The notes under the pieces were generated by a model. It had not been told where the DNA came from. It did not search any database and saw only the letters and a list, made by a program, of their open reading frames with translations. The translations under genes were made by a program, and so were the position numbers. 64,000 nt of DNA from Mantamonas sphyraenae (lineage: Eukaryota; CRuMs; Mantamonadidae), in assembly GCA_026936335.1 (NCBI GenBank), contig JAPMXV010000042.1, positions 186,001-250,000 of the forward strand. Direction: 5' to 3'. This document shows positions 42,706 through 53,500 of this stretch, one piece after another (within the stretch, counting starts at the first letter, position 1; each line of letters opens with the position of its first letter).

Positions 42706-43107
42706 ATGGGCAGCGGCCGTGGTGGTGCTGCGTCCCATCTTGTGGGGCTGATGCTGCAGCTGGTCACCCTGGGCACAGCCGTGGTGCTGCTCTCGGGCGT
42801 CTCTGCGTACGTGGTGCGTGGTCCTCCGCCTTTGTACGCCCCACGCAGCGTGTTTGCCTTTCCAGGAATGCCAGTCACAGTCATTCGCTCGCCCATGCAT
42901 CACCTCCAGGCCCCCTCCGAGCTCGTCTTTGTCGCCTTGCTACAGGTGAGCATCCTCGCGGGCGTCGTTCTCTTTGGCGACCATGCCTGGCATCAACAAG
43001 ACAAGTACGACCGTCTCTGGCTCCAAGTCATCGGTCTCATTCTATTTGTGATTTGCACCATCATTTTCCACACCACCTGGACGGTGAAATTCAGTCGACC
43101 GCGCTGA
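42706..43107 (+). CDS. Small three-span membrane protein
   Basis: Unrecognised single-exon gene for 133 residues. Three hydrophobic spans are visible: LMLQLVTLGTAVVLLSGVSA, LVFVALLQVSILAGVVLFG and LWLQVIGLILFVICTIIFH. A polar loop with several Pro lies between the first two (PPPLYAPRSVFAFPGMP), and the protein ends in a short basic tail (TVKFSRPR). No Cys or His motifs. Position 42706 is the first ATG after the divergent spacer. It could be a small ER or organelle protein of the TMEM type, but I recognise no family. Confidence 0.72.
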   Translation: MGSGRGGAASHLVGLMLQLVTLGTAVVLLSGVSAYVVRGPPPLYAPRSVFAFPGMPVTVIRSPMHHLQAPSELVFVALLQVSILAGVVLFGDHAWHQQDKYDRLWLQVIGLILFVICTIIFHTTWTVKFSRPR

Positions 43108-43210
43108 ATGCACCGAACGCAAACCCCCCCCCGCCACCTCCAATGTACAGTCTCCTCCCTCCTCACTTGCCTCCACGTTTTGCCCATCTTTGCGTTACAT
43201 GCTTTCATCA

Positions 43211-43561
43211 CTACCCTTGTTCCTTGGCAAACGACTCCACGTCCACCGCCAGCTTGTTCTCCAGATCCGGAAAGTTCTTCTTCACTCGATTCTGAGCGTG
43301 TGTGCGTGTGTGTGCGTGTGATGGTGCACGTGAGTGAGCTGCGGCAAGTGAACGGTGGCTGGGTGGAATGCAAGCAAATCAGGTGGGTGGACGTACGAGC
43401 ACGCAGTCGCGGTAGGCGTTGAAGAGATCCTCGCACGGGTTCTCGGTGGCGTTGCCCTTGAGAAAGTCCCCTTTGTACCACAGATTGAAACAAGTTTCGT
43501 ACTCCTCCTTGACGCGGTTGCACCGGCTCCACTTTTTCTTTTCCTTTTCAACCTCACTCAT
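43211..43561 (-). CDS. TRIAP1: TRIAP1/Mdm35-like twin CX9C protein
   Basis: Exons 43561-43397 and 43291-43211 give 81 residues (human 76). Two perfect CX9C pairs are present: CNRVKEEYETC and CEDLFNAYRDC, with the family core YETCFNLWYKGDFLKG between. Mdm35/TRIAP1 is a mitochondrial intermembrane-space protein oxidatively folded by Mia40. It pairs with PRELI/Ups proteins to move phosphatidic acid and phosphatidylserine between membranes. The C-terminal exon gives a short amphipathic helix (NRVKKNFPDLENKL). The 105-nt intron carries TG-rich sequence. Head to head with RBM42, 57 bp between ATGs. Confidence 0.95.
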
Positions 43562-43618
43562 GGACGGTAGCGGTGCCTGCGAACGGGCAGGCAACGTCAT
43601 CCCGCCTCTGCCCATCCC
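43562..43618. promoter_or_regulatory. 57-bp divergent spacer, TRIAP1/RBM42
   Basis: Very short shared 5' region. No motif recognised. Confidence 0.4.
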
Positions 43619-44689
43619 ATGTCCAAGCGCAAAGCGGACGTACTTCAACAACAAGCCGACGGGACAGCCGATGCAGACAGCACCGACGATCTCATGGCCC
43701 AGTTTGAGGCCAGCATCCAGCCGTTGGTGTCCAGCAACAGCAACAGCAACAGCACGGAGGAGCCGGCTGCCAAACGAGCCCGTGTCGACAACGACGACGA
43801 GGACGCCGCCGAGGATGGAAACGAGTCCTCATCCGCAGGCAATGGCGCACACAGCAGCCACAATGGCGAGCAAACATCGTTGTCGCTGGAAGAGGAGTTG
43901 AAGCGCAAAGAGGAGGCGCTGATGGCCAAGCTGGCCGCGTTGGAGAGCGCCGATCCCTTGTTGAGCGAGCTGGCGGCGGCCTCGACGAACGATCAGGGCC
44001 CAAAGGAAACGGTGGTCAAATCCGTGACCATTGCCAAGGGTCCACAACGGGTGGCAGAAACATCAACGACGACTGCGGGGGAGTGGGAAGCGGCGACTCC
44101 GGACTTGGGCGGCACAGCCGCGGCGCAGTTTCCGACAGGTCACCATACACAGCATCAGGCCTGGTACGGCAACGGATACCAGGGACACACGGGAGGCACA
44201 CTTGTGCACGGGATGGGAGGCGGCGGCCAAGCGTGGTATGGCGCGGGGCAAGGGCAAGGTGGCTGGGCGGCTGCGGCTGCGGCTGGGTACACCACCGAGG
44301 CAGGACAACAGGCAGAGGAGACGGAGGAGGGCAAAGGTGAAAAGGAGGAAGCGGAGGACGAAGAGGAGGAGGAGGAAACTGTGTATCGCATGTTTGTGGG
44401 TGATTTGGGCAACGACGCAACAGACGAGCTGCTGAACAAGGCGTTTGGCAAGTTTGCGTCTTTCCGCGGCGCCACCGTGGTCATGGACGCATACCGAAAG
44501 AAGCCCAAAGGGTATGGCTTCTTGACATTTGGCAACGCAGACGACTACCTAGCTGCATACCGCGAGTTCAACGGCACCTTTGTCGGGTCGCGGCCTCTCA
44601 AACTGCGACGGGCAAAGGGCAACGAAGGCCGTTCATCCAAGGGCAAACATGACAAACGTGGCAAAAAAGGGCAGAGGAGGAGGCGATGA
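43619..44689 (+). CDS. RBM42: RBM42-like RNA-binding protein
   Basis: Single exon, 356 residues. The N-terminal two thirds are low complexity: Asn/Ser, then Asp/Glu, then a Gly/Ala/Trp/Tyr-rich segment with QAWYGNGYQGHTGG-like repeats. The RRM is C-terminal (~245-330): RNP2 is MFVGDL and RNP1 is KGYGFLTF. It sits in a context, VYRMFVGDLGNDATDELLNK and YREFNGTFVGSRPLKLRRAK, that matches RBM42 and its plant and fungal relatives closely, including the short Lys/Arg tail. RBM42 is a spliceosome-associated protein linked to the tri-snRNP and to hnRNP K. The neighbouring LSM8 is 20 kb away, so no splicing-gene cluster is implied. Confidence 0.9.
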   Translation: MSKRKADVLQQQADGTADADSTDDLMAQFEASIQPLVSSNSNSNSTEEPAAKRARVDNDDEDAAEDGNESSSAGNGAHSSHNGEQTSLSLEEELKRKEEALMAKLAALESADPLLSELAAASTNDQGPKETVVKSVTIAKGPQRVAETSTTTAGEWEAATPDLGGTAAAQFPTGHHTQHQAWYGNGYQGHTGGTLVHGMGGGGQAWYGAGQGQGGWAAAAAAGYTTEAGQQAEETEEGKGEKEEAEDEEEEEETVYRMFVGDLGNDATDELLNKAFGKFASFRGATVVMDAYRKKPKGYGFLTFGNADDYLAAYREFNGTFVGSRPLKLRRAKGNEGRSSKGKHDKRGKKGQRRRR

Positions 44690-44901
44690 GATGAGTGATG
44701 AATGTGCAATGGATCAAAGTTGCGTCGGTTCAACAAACGGGCCAAGGAGCCGTCAGAGTGGCGATGAATCGATGTTTGAAGTAGTGAGTGATTCTTTACG
44801 AATGAAAACCATGTCTGCTGCGGTCTCTCTCTGTGTCTGTTTGAGTTCTGGTGATGCGTTCAAACGACCAGGAATTCGCACTCTGGCACCCAACCCAAAG
44901 G

Positions 44902-45941
44902 ATGAGTGTGAGGTTGTTGCTGGTGTTGGCTGTGGCGAGTATTGTGGTGGGCGTGGCCTGGGGAGAAGTGGAAATCCATCGCAAGCGTGAAGGACGGCTG
45001 GACGGGGCCGTGGTTGTCGATCGAGCAACATGCACGTGCGACTGCTGGGACGGCGCATACAAACTGGGCTATTCTCGTGGCCACTACAAGTTTATCTTCT
45101 TCAACATGGAGTTTGAGACGCTGGTGTTGTTCCTGGGCACCTGGGCTTGCCTGTATCTGGTGCAGGTGACCCTGTTTGGTCTCGTCCACCGCCTGTACAC
45201 AGCACCACACACTGTGCGCTGGCCCGCTGCCATTGGCATGCTCAGCACTGCCTGGGGTGGCTTCTATGGCTGGTGGATGTTCTTCAACTACATCAACGAC
45301 CAGTTTTACGGCCTCTTCTGGACACAAATGCTCTTCACCGTCACCGAACTTCTCCAGACCGTCCTCTTTCACCTCGAGGTCGACAACACCCAACACTTCT
45401 CCATGTCTCGCGCATGGCCACGCATCGCCATTGCCTCCTGGCACATTATCCAGGGTGGCCTCAATGAGTGGATTCGGTGCGTTTTCTGCCCGCTGCCCCA
45501 ACTCGCCCAGGCACTCGGGCTCCCCCCGTTTCCATTATGCCCCGCTATCCTCTTTCCCTCCCGTGCACATGTCCATGTTCTCCATTCCATCTGCTGGGTC
45601 GGCCCTTGTTTGTTGTATCCCGCCCTTCCCGACCCTCGACTCGCTGACACTTTGACACTTTGTGTTGATGATCACCCGGGCTTTGCTTCGCTCTTAGCAA
45701 CGTGATGAACTCGGCGAACCCTTGGCACAAAGCCACGCGAGATTACCTGTTTATTGCCACCGATCTCGTCATGATTGCCTGTACTGTTGTCGAGATCAAG
45801 CGCCAGTACGGTCCCAAGCGCCTGCGAGCTATCCGCACACAGCTGTTCATGCGCGTCGGCGCTCTCATCGTCGCCTTTATCGTTGTCTTTAACCTTGTGC
45901 TTGTGCTTCGGCCCCAAGAGTATCGCATGATTGTGCAATGA
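44902..45941 (+). CDS. Polytopic membrane protein, family unknown
   Basis: Exons 44902-45476 and 45698-45941 give 272 residues. An N-terminal hydrophobic segment (VRLLLVLAVASIVVGVAWG) could be a signal peptide. It is followed by a charged lumenal or extracellular loop containing the closely spaced Cys cluster CTCDCW, then about six hydrophobic spans (for example LVLFLGTWACLYLVQVTLFG, AAIGMLSTAWGGFYGWWMFF and LFMRVGALIVAFIVVFNLVL). Conserved-looking polar positions in spans include Asn and His (EWIRNVMNSANPWHK). The C-terminus is short. The start was chosen at the ATG directly before the hydrophobic segment. I do not recognise the family; a multi-span ER protein is the most that can be said. 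Confidence 0.7.
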
Positions 45942-46013
45942 GTGAGCAGCATGAAGGCACGCGTGGACGAAAAACAAAAAACACAGAGAAAACCCCTTCG
46001 TGCTCTTCAGCCA

Positions 46014-47492
46014 ATGCTCCTCCGAAGCTCCGCTCCTCTCTTGCTGCTGCTTCTGTGTCTCTTCTCGCTGGCTGTGGCCAACGACCATTGCCAGGTGCGC
46101 AACGACCAGGGCAACGTCGCCTACGACTTGTCCGCACTCAGTGCCGTGCCTCTGGTCACCAAGGATCCCCAAGGTGGCGAAGTTCTCTTTTCCGTCTGTG
46201 GGGCACCTCATCCACCTGGGCAGTGCACTGCTGACCAAGCCATTGCCTACCAACAGCGTACGTGCGGTGATTCCCCTGCGCCTTCCTTGGATCCAAGCCC
46301 CTCACACAAACGGTATCCCGCAGACGGCACCGAGTGCTTCAATCTTGGGAACAGCACCATGGGCACGTTGAAACCGGGGCCCAATGGCATCAACGCTGTA
46401 TACACCGGCGGCGACGTCTGTGCCAACGGCAAGCAGCGCGAGTTCCATCTGCAGATTCTGTGCGACCCTTCGGGTGATGCAGGCGCGGCCACTGTGCTTT
46501 CTGTAGTCGATGAGCAGCCCGTGTGCACCTACCACGTTTCCTTGTCCACTGTCCATGCCTGTCCCAATCCGCAGCCTGACTCTTGTGTCACTGGGATGCC
46601 AGCGGAAAACGATACGATCTTTCAGCCCTGCGCGGCCGCGTTTACAACGCACCCACAGGCGAAGACCATGGCTTTGTTGGGTTTACCCTTTGCAAAGCCA
46701 TCGAGCCGACACCCACCGTGTGCGCCAAGGCTACTGGCACCAAGACCATGCAAGCGTACAGCACAGTGCGTATCAACGTGTGTTTGTTCGTCCCCCAATC
46801 TCGGCCTATTCTCTCACACCCACCCACCGTCTCTCTCTTGTGCTCTCACAGACCGACACGAACTTTGCACGGTGCTCACTGACTTCCGTCGCGAGAGCTG
46901 GCAGGAGGGCGCCGGTTCGCTGACGCTCGCCTACGCGTCCGCGTCCATGGACGCAGGCGTCGATGTCCACCTTGTGTGCGACCCGTCTGTGGACGCCAAA
47001 GTGGTGGGACAGGCCGACAGCTTTGCCACCAACTTCTATGACGTCACTCTTGCCACCAAGCATGCCTGCGCCGCTAATTTGTGCTCCGTCACCACTCCTT
47101 CGGGTGCACATCTGGATTTCAGCCCGATTGCAGGCGTGGCACTCAATGTCTCGGACCAGTATGGCAACGACTACATCTTCACAGTGTGCGACAACGTCGT
47201 TTCCCGCCCTTCCACCTGCAACATCGACGCTCAGTCTTTCCAGATGAACCCCAACGGATTCTGCATCCCCACAGGGCTCGCTTCTCAGCCCAGCTGGAAT
47301 GCCACTGACACTGCAGTGACCGTTACCTACGGAGGAGGCGCAGTATGCGGCGTTAAGCCGCGCTCCTTTTCCATCGAGTTTTCCTGCGACCCCAACAATG
47401 AGTTCACCCCGGTGGGCCACGTGGTCGAATCTCCTGTTGGCTCATGCCAGTATCACGTCAAGGCAACGAGCAAGTACGCATGCACGGAATGA
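46014..47492 (+). CDS. Secreted MRH-domain (mannose-6-phosphate receptor homology) protein
   Basis: Exons 46014-46257, 46324-46769 and 46852-47492. A signal peptide (LLLLLLCLFSLAVA) is followed by three MRH domains. Domain 1 shows VAYDLSAL, FSVCG and YTGGDVC, with the sugar-contact Arg in KQREFHL and the Glu/Tyr pair in DEQPVCTY. Domain 2 starts CHWDASGKRYDLSAL but lacks the Arg/Cys of the binding loop. Domain 3 shows TYGGGAVCGVKPRSFSIEF and ESPVGSCQYH, so it keeps the binding set. There is no transmembrane anchor after domain 3, unlike cation-independent MPR; soluble MRH proteins include OS-9 and GNPTG types. Near 46582 the frame shifts, and one added base restores continuity (443 residues). 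Role in lysosomal sorting or glycan quality control is inference. Confidence 0.84.
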   Translation: MLLRSSAPLLLLLLCLFSLAVANDHCQVRNDQGNVAYDLSALSAVPLVTKDPQGGEVLFSVCGAPHPPGQCTADQAIAYQQRTCGDSPAPSLDPSPSHKRYPADGTECFNLGNSTMGTLKPGPNGINAVYTGGDVCANGKQREFHLQILCDPSGDAGAATVLSVVDEQPVCTYHVSLSTVHACPNPQPDSCVTGMPAENDTIFQPCAAAFTTHPQAKTMALLGLPFAKPSSRHPPCAPRLLAPRPCKRTAQCVSTCVCSSPNLGLFSHTHPPSLSCALTDRHELCTVLTDFRRESWQEGAGSLTLAYASASMDAGVDVHLVCDPSVDAKVVGQADSFATNFYDVTLATKHACAANLCSVTTPSGAHLDFSPIAGVALNVSDQYGNDYIFTVCDNVVSRPSTCNIDAQSFQMNPNGFCIPTGLASQPSWNATDTAVTVTYGGGAVCGVKPRSFSIEFSCDPNNEFTPVGHVVESPVGSCQYHVKATSKYACTE

Positions 47493-47517
47493 TCGAGGCA
47501 TGTGATTCATCGGTCAG

Positions 47518-47554
47518 TCATCTGAAAATCAACGACCCCGTCCCCCCTCCACTG
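47518..47554. repeat. Direct repeat of the ZFYVE26-like stop region
   Basis: About 37 bp nearly identical to 47585-47624, which encodes the last residues and stop of the adjacent gene on the minus strand. The two copies are 67 bp apart. Confidence 0.85.
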
Positions 47555-47584
47555 TGCACGGATTGAAGTCAATTTCATCGAATC

Positions 47585-50500
47585 TCATCTGAAAATCAAC
47601 GACCCCGTTCCCCCTCCTCCACTGCTACTTCCCACCCCCCCACCGCCTCCACCCCCATCTCCTCCTCCTCCACTCATCCCGCTGTTCTGCTCAATAAACT
47701 TTTGGCAAAAGTCGGCCACCTTGCTGCCAACCTTTTCTGCCTCCTCCTTCACCAGCATCACATCGGCCAAGTTGCGTGTCTTGACCGCAATCAAATACGC
47801 CGCTTTCAGCTTCCGGCAGGCCAGACACGCCTTGACCTTCATCCTGTCCGAGTTGAGCTTGGTCACAAGCTTCTCCGCCGTTTTCCCGTCGTTCAGCTCG
47901 TTCGCGTACACTTCGATCGCACCTGTCAGCAGGATTTCGTCCCAGTCGCGGTCACTCACTGTCGTCTTGACCTCATCCATCAGTGCGTTCAGCTTGCTTG
48001 TCTGCTTGCGACGCACAAGGTCTTTCAGTGCGTTGACATAGATCGTTGTCACCGGCAGCCTAAAGTCCTGCACCACACGGTACGCCAGGTCAAAGTTGCT
48101 CAGAAGCAACAGTTGCTGCGCCACTGCACACTTCACCTTGTCGTTCGCAAACAGACTTGCCTGGTAAAAGTCCACCGCCCGCTGCTCGTGGAAAAAGTCC
48201 GACACCTCCATCTCCAGGTTCACTGTGCGAATGTACTTGCTGATGTCGGCGTCTGACAGCAACGTCGTGGCCATGGCTCCACCCTGCCCGCGTGTTGACG
48301 TCTGGTGCACCATCCCTTCCAGCAGGTGCTTGCGCGAGTTTTCCAGATATGTCCGTCGCTGATCGTAGTCCGTGATGTTCAGGTACAGCTTGATGCACGT
48401 CAGACCAGCGCGCACATAGTCCCGCATTGCGCACTGCACCTGGTACAACACGTCAAAGTACTTGGACGCGTTCAGGAAACGGCACACCGCAAGCAGGTAG
48501 TGCTGCACACTGCCCAGCGTGCTGTCCACCTCCCGCAGTGCGTCCAGCATCGTGTCCACCAGCGACCGGCTCAGACAAAACTCCAGGATTTCGTCCACAA
48601 ACAGACTTGCCGCAAGACCATTGTCCACCACACGCCGCACAGCCTCGCCCACTCGCCAGTGTCGCGTCAGGAATGCAACCTGCATACGGTACGTACCGTA
48701 CGTCTCCAAGTAGTACAGGCACTCCCGTGTTCGCACCTCATCCAAGTTGCTCCTTGGTTCCCGCTGCACTGTCGCCACAACGCTTGTGGACGAGCCGTTG
48801 TCCATCTTCTTTGTGCCAAACACGTGCAGCGCCTTCAGGAACGACTCTTGCGAAAAGTCGTCGTCCGAATCGCTGTCCTCTTCCACCACCGTCGTGTCTC
48901 GCTTCAGATACACCTGCCGTGCCAGCGCTTCGTACTGCTGCTTCACATGCTCCAGCGTTGTCGGCCGCCTGTACTCCAGCGTGTTGACAATCTCCACCAG
49001 CGTACGAGACGTGCTCTCCATACTTGCCGACTTGATCGACCCCATCCTGTCCTGCATTCGAGCAGAGTATGCACTTGCACGCATCGCCACAGACGACGAC
49101 GAGGAGGAGGACGAAGACGAGGACGAGGACGACGATGACGACGCTGTGTGCATCCCTTGTCCTCCGTAGTCGCTGTTGTTCGACTTGTGCGATGACACAC
49201 TGTCCAGCGAGCCCGAACGCTCCCTTCGCGGGCGCCCGTCCTCCCTCAGCTCCTCCGCTGCCTCCAGAGGCGTCAGACAGTACCGAAACTTCTCGCGTGC
49301 CTCTTCATACTTGCCCGAAGACAACAAGGCAAAGCCCCAGTGCGACCACACGGGCTCCGAGTCGATGCCACACTTGGTGGCCACCTCCACAGCGATCTCA
49401 AATTCTTCGTGCCGGATCAGCTGGTCACGCACAATGCGTGCTCGGTTGGGGTTGCTAAAATCCGACAGCGTCACCGAGATGTGCGTGCTTGCACTTGCAT
49501 TCAGAAGCTCCTGCCACAGCTCCACATAGGACAGGTACGTGTCGCAGATGGACACGCCTCCGTTGCCATACTCCAGGTCCTTCATGAATTGCATCTTGCC
49601 GTACAGCAGCAGTTGCTGCACCATGTTGATGATCAAAAACTCGTCCGCACTGTCCTCAGCCTGCAGTCGCTGCGACAGTGTGTCGCACAGCTGCAAACAC
49701 GCCTGCCCCGCCTGGTATGGTTTGCACAGATCCAAGAACGCCTGTGCAAGGTCAATGCTTGGTGCCTCGTGGAATTGGTGCATCTGGCGCAAGTTGTCAT
49801 CTGCGTCCTCGTTGCCCGTGAGCACCACGTAAAAGATGTCCTCCGGCATGTTGCTTGCGAACCGCGCTGCCATTTCGTCAAACTCCTCCATGTCCGCTTG
49901 CAGGTTCGTCGTCAGACCTCGTTCATCGTCGCCATCCTCTGCGACACCTCGTCGTCGCAGTCTGTCCATGATCTTGCTGCTGCGTCGCTTGCTCGGCGTT
50001 CCCTCTCCTCCTCGCTCGTGCCCTGCCGTCGTGTCCGAAAACGACACAGACGGCAGCGACGACGTCGACGACATCCCTGCACCTGGCCCACTTCCCGTAT
50101 TCCCACTTGCCAGGCTCGAGCCGTATCCCGCGCCAAGCTCGCCAAACGCTGTGGTCGCATTGCGTTGGCTGCTGCGTGTGTTGCCGTTTGCCAGGGACGA
50201 CGACCCTGTGCCTGTGCCTGCGCCTGCAAATGCGCCATTGTTGCTTTGCGACAAACTCAGAAGATCGGTGGCGTTCAGAGCGCCGGCCTTGGGAAACTCG
50301 ATGGCCTTTTGGGCAAACTCAATGCACAGCCTGTCGTTGCGTAGTTGTGGCAGAGCCACAAGCAGCTGTGCAACCACAGCCGCCTGTTTGGTCATCAAAA
50401 GGTTTTCCACAAGCACGTGCGGCTTGGCCATCAGGTGATCCAGCCGTTCCTGGTACTCGGGCGGCAGACGCACAAGCACCTGCAAACCCAGCTCCACCTC

Positions 50501-53500
50501 GCGCAGCTCCGCCTCGTCCTCTTTGCTCACGTGCTCCATTAGGTTGGACAACATGAACTGCACCAGGAACAGCTTGGATGTGTCCGACACACTCGAGCTC
50601 AGCATCGCTTTGCAAATCGCCACACTCTGTCCGTCCAGCTCCACAAGCCTCTGAACAGCCATGGCCGAGTCGTGGTGGATCGAAAGTACATCCGTGATGT
50701 ACCGTTGCTCAATCAGCATATTCAGGTCCTGGCCTTCGCGCGGGAAAAACGCCACAATCTTGCGCGCCAGAGCATACTCGCCCATTTCAACCAGATGCCT
50801 GACAATCTCCTCTGCCCTGCGCATGCACGCCTTCTCAATAAGCTGCCACGTGGCCCACCGTGTGGTCACTTCCATGATGCGTGCGTACAGGCGGCTCAGC
50901 TCGAGGCGCCGTTCTACCTCTTCGTACGTCTCGGTGTTGCTGTGCTCCCTTGCCAGCTGGCTGCGGCACATGCTCAACAAGTCGATGCATCGATCTACGC
51001 TGTAGTACTGGTGGCACTGCAACACAACCTTGGCCGCCACCAGCGGGTTCTCCTTCAGTCTCCGCGCGTACCGCCATGTCTTGCTCTTGCTGCCCGGGTA
51101 CTCACGAATCACACGCACCAGCAGCGAGTCTGGAGCTCCATGTGACAGTTTCGAGTCGGCCAATTCAAACGCTTGCTGCACCTCCCCCATGCTCGCCAGT
51201 TTGCTGACCACTCGCTTGTAGAACTCCTCCTCCTTTGCGTACTCCTGCTGGTTGAGCAAGTCGAAGCACTCCTCTTGTTCTGCTGTCAGAGGTTCCAATG
51301 GCCCACTTGTCCCGCCGCCTCCTCCACTGCCTGCATCCCCTCCGTCGCTTCCTCTCCATCGCGCCTCGCGTTCCATATCCTCCACCTCCCTTGTCTCCCT
51401 TGTCTCGCCGCTCCCGTCCTCCTCAGACAGATCCTTGTCCGCCCACGGATTGATGACCGTGTTTTCCTCTTCGCGCAGGTTCTCCAGACTGCTGCGCTTC
51501 TTGAATCTCTTTGTCAGCGAGCTCAGCCTGCTCTTTGCAGTCGGCGTGCTGCCGAGCAGCGCGGGCTCATCCTCGCCCAGCAGCGGCCCCTCGTCTTCAT
51601 CCTCCTCTCCATCCTGGCCGGCTTCACGTCGCGACCCGTTCTCCTCCTCAAATCCCACCTCAAAGGGTCCGTTCTCCACCGAGTCCGACGTGCCGGCACG
51701 CTCTCCCTTGCGCTTGCCATACCTGGGTCGGTCCTCGTTGTCGCTTTGGCTGCCTGCATCTCCCTCGCTGTTCCCTTCGTCAAACAGCGTCCGGTGCACC
51801 GCCCGTTTGGCCATTTTCTGGGCCATCGATCGCCTGGGCATCGCATCGCCTCCAGCCATCGAAAGCAGGTCCTGCTGCTCCTCGTCTGCCTCCATGCCAC
51901 GTACACTCTGCCCAGGGTCGCCACTGGCATACTCCACTAGCTCGCCCACCGCACGCATAGCCGTCCGCCGCGACAGCTGCAAGAAGGATCCCGAGAACAG
52001 GTCAAAGTTGCGTGCCCTGTGCTTCACCCAGCGATGAAGCACAGGATACGCCTCCGAGTTGCGGCTGGCGAATTCAATCACCTCTTCGTTCAGGGCCGAG
52101 CCTGGGAAGCGCACTGTGCACGCGAGGGCAGCCAGCAGCGGCGAATACTTGTCCAGATACTCCACAATGTCCATGCTCAGCGTGTACTCCTGCGGCTGCT
52201 GCTGCTGTTGCGCAGAGGGCGATGAGGCGCTCGCCAACAGTCCACCACCTCCCTGCGGTGTCGAGGCTGACATGGGCCGTGGCGATGAGGCGTCACCATG
52301 CAGCGACAGCGGCGTGACGGGGGAAAAGCCCCCGTCCAGGCTTGCCACACCCATCTGCTTCTGTGGCGTCTGTGCCAACGAGGACGGGAATGGACTGGCC
52401 GGAATGGCCGTGCTTAGGATGATCGACACCAGGTCCACGTCCATCAGCGCTGCCAGGCTCTCTGCCTGCTGGTACGACTTTCGCTCAAACACAAGCTGGT
52501 TCAAGATGTCTCTGGGCGACTGTTGCAGCGCGCCAAAGTAGTCAATCTTCTGTCGGCTTGCACCTGCGCCAGCCAGCACACCTCCATCGTCACCCTCGCC
52601 TTCTGCCGCGCTGCGCTGCTCCTCCAGAATGTTTCCCATGGACAACAGGTAGCGCAAAAAGTGTGCCATGTACGCTTCCTTGGACACGCCCGTCCAGAAC
52701 GATGCAAAGCCCGTCACGTTGCCTGTGATCATGGTGCGCGTGCTCAGCGCTGTCGATCCGGCCTCGCTGGGCGCCATTTCGCTGCCTACACCGCCTGTCC
52801 GCCACCCACGGACACTTCATCCCACTCGTCCACCGAGCTGAGCTCGCCTCGCAGTGGACGAGTCTGGTACGTGCGGCGAAAGTTGCTAAACTCTGCAATG
52901 AGATCGCGCAGCTGCATCTCCGTCACAAGGGAGCCCATGACGTCGGTCAACTTCACCAGCGCCTCTTTCATCAGCTGGCGGCTGCGTAGGAAGCTCTGCA
53001 ACTCTGTGTAGTCGCTGGGCACGGTTTCGATGCGTGACAACACCTGTGGCAGCGGCTGTTCTGCATCTTCCAGCAATAGTTCCCAGCAGCGCATCAGCGA
53101 CTCGAAATACTCGTGCACTGTCGCTTGCATGTCTGTGCTGGTGCCTCCTTCTTGGCTCTGTCCGTCACGCTCGTCGTTGGCGTTGCGCCCTCCCGCATTT
53201 CTCGATGCCTGCTGGGCGCGAAGTCTCTCTTCTGTCAGTTGTTCCACTCGCACAGAGTACAGTACGTCGTCCAGTTGCTCCAGATACTCGTGTGCACGCT
53301 CCAGTTGTGCGCCGACCTCCTTGCGGTCCTGTTCGTCGCCCTGGCTGGGAGCGGCAGCGTACAGCATGTCCACGCACACACAAAACGCCTTGACGAGATC
53401 GCGCTTCTCCAGCAACGCCACAGCTTGCAACGGTTGGTTCGACTCATTGTACTGTGCCAAGCTACGGTGCATCTCCTGGGCCACGTCCACCTTGGAGGCC

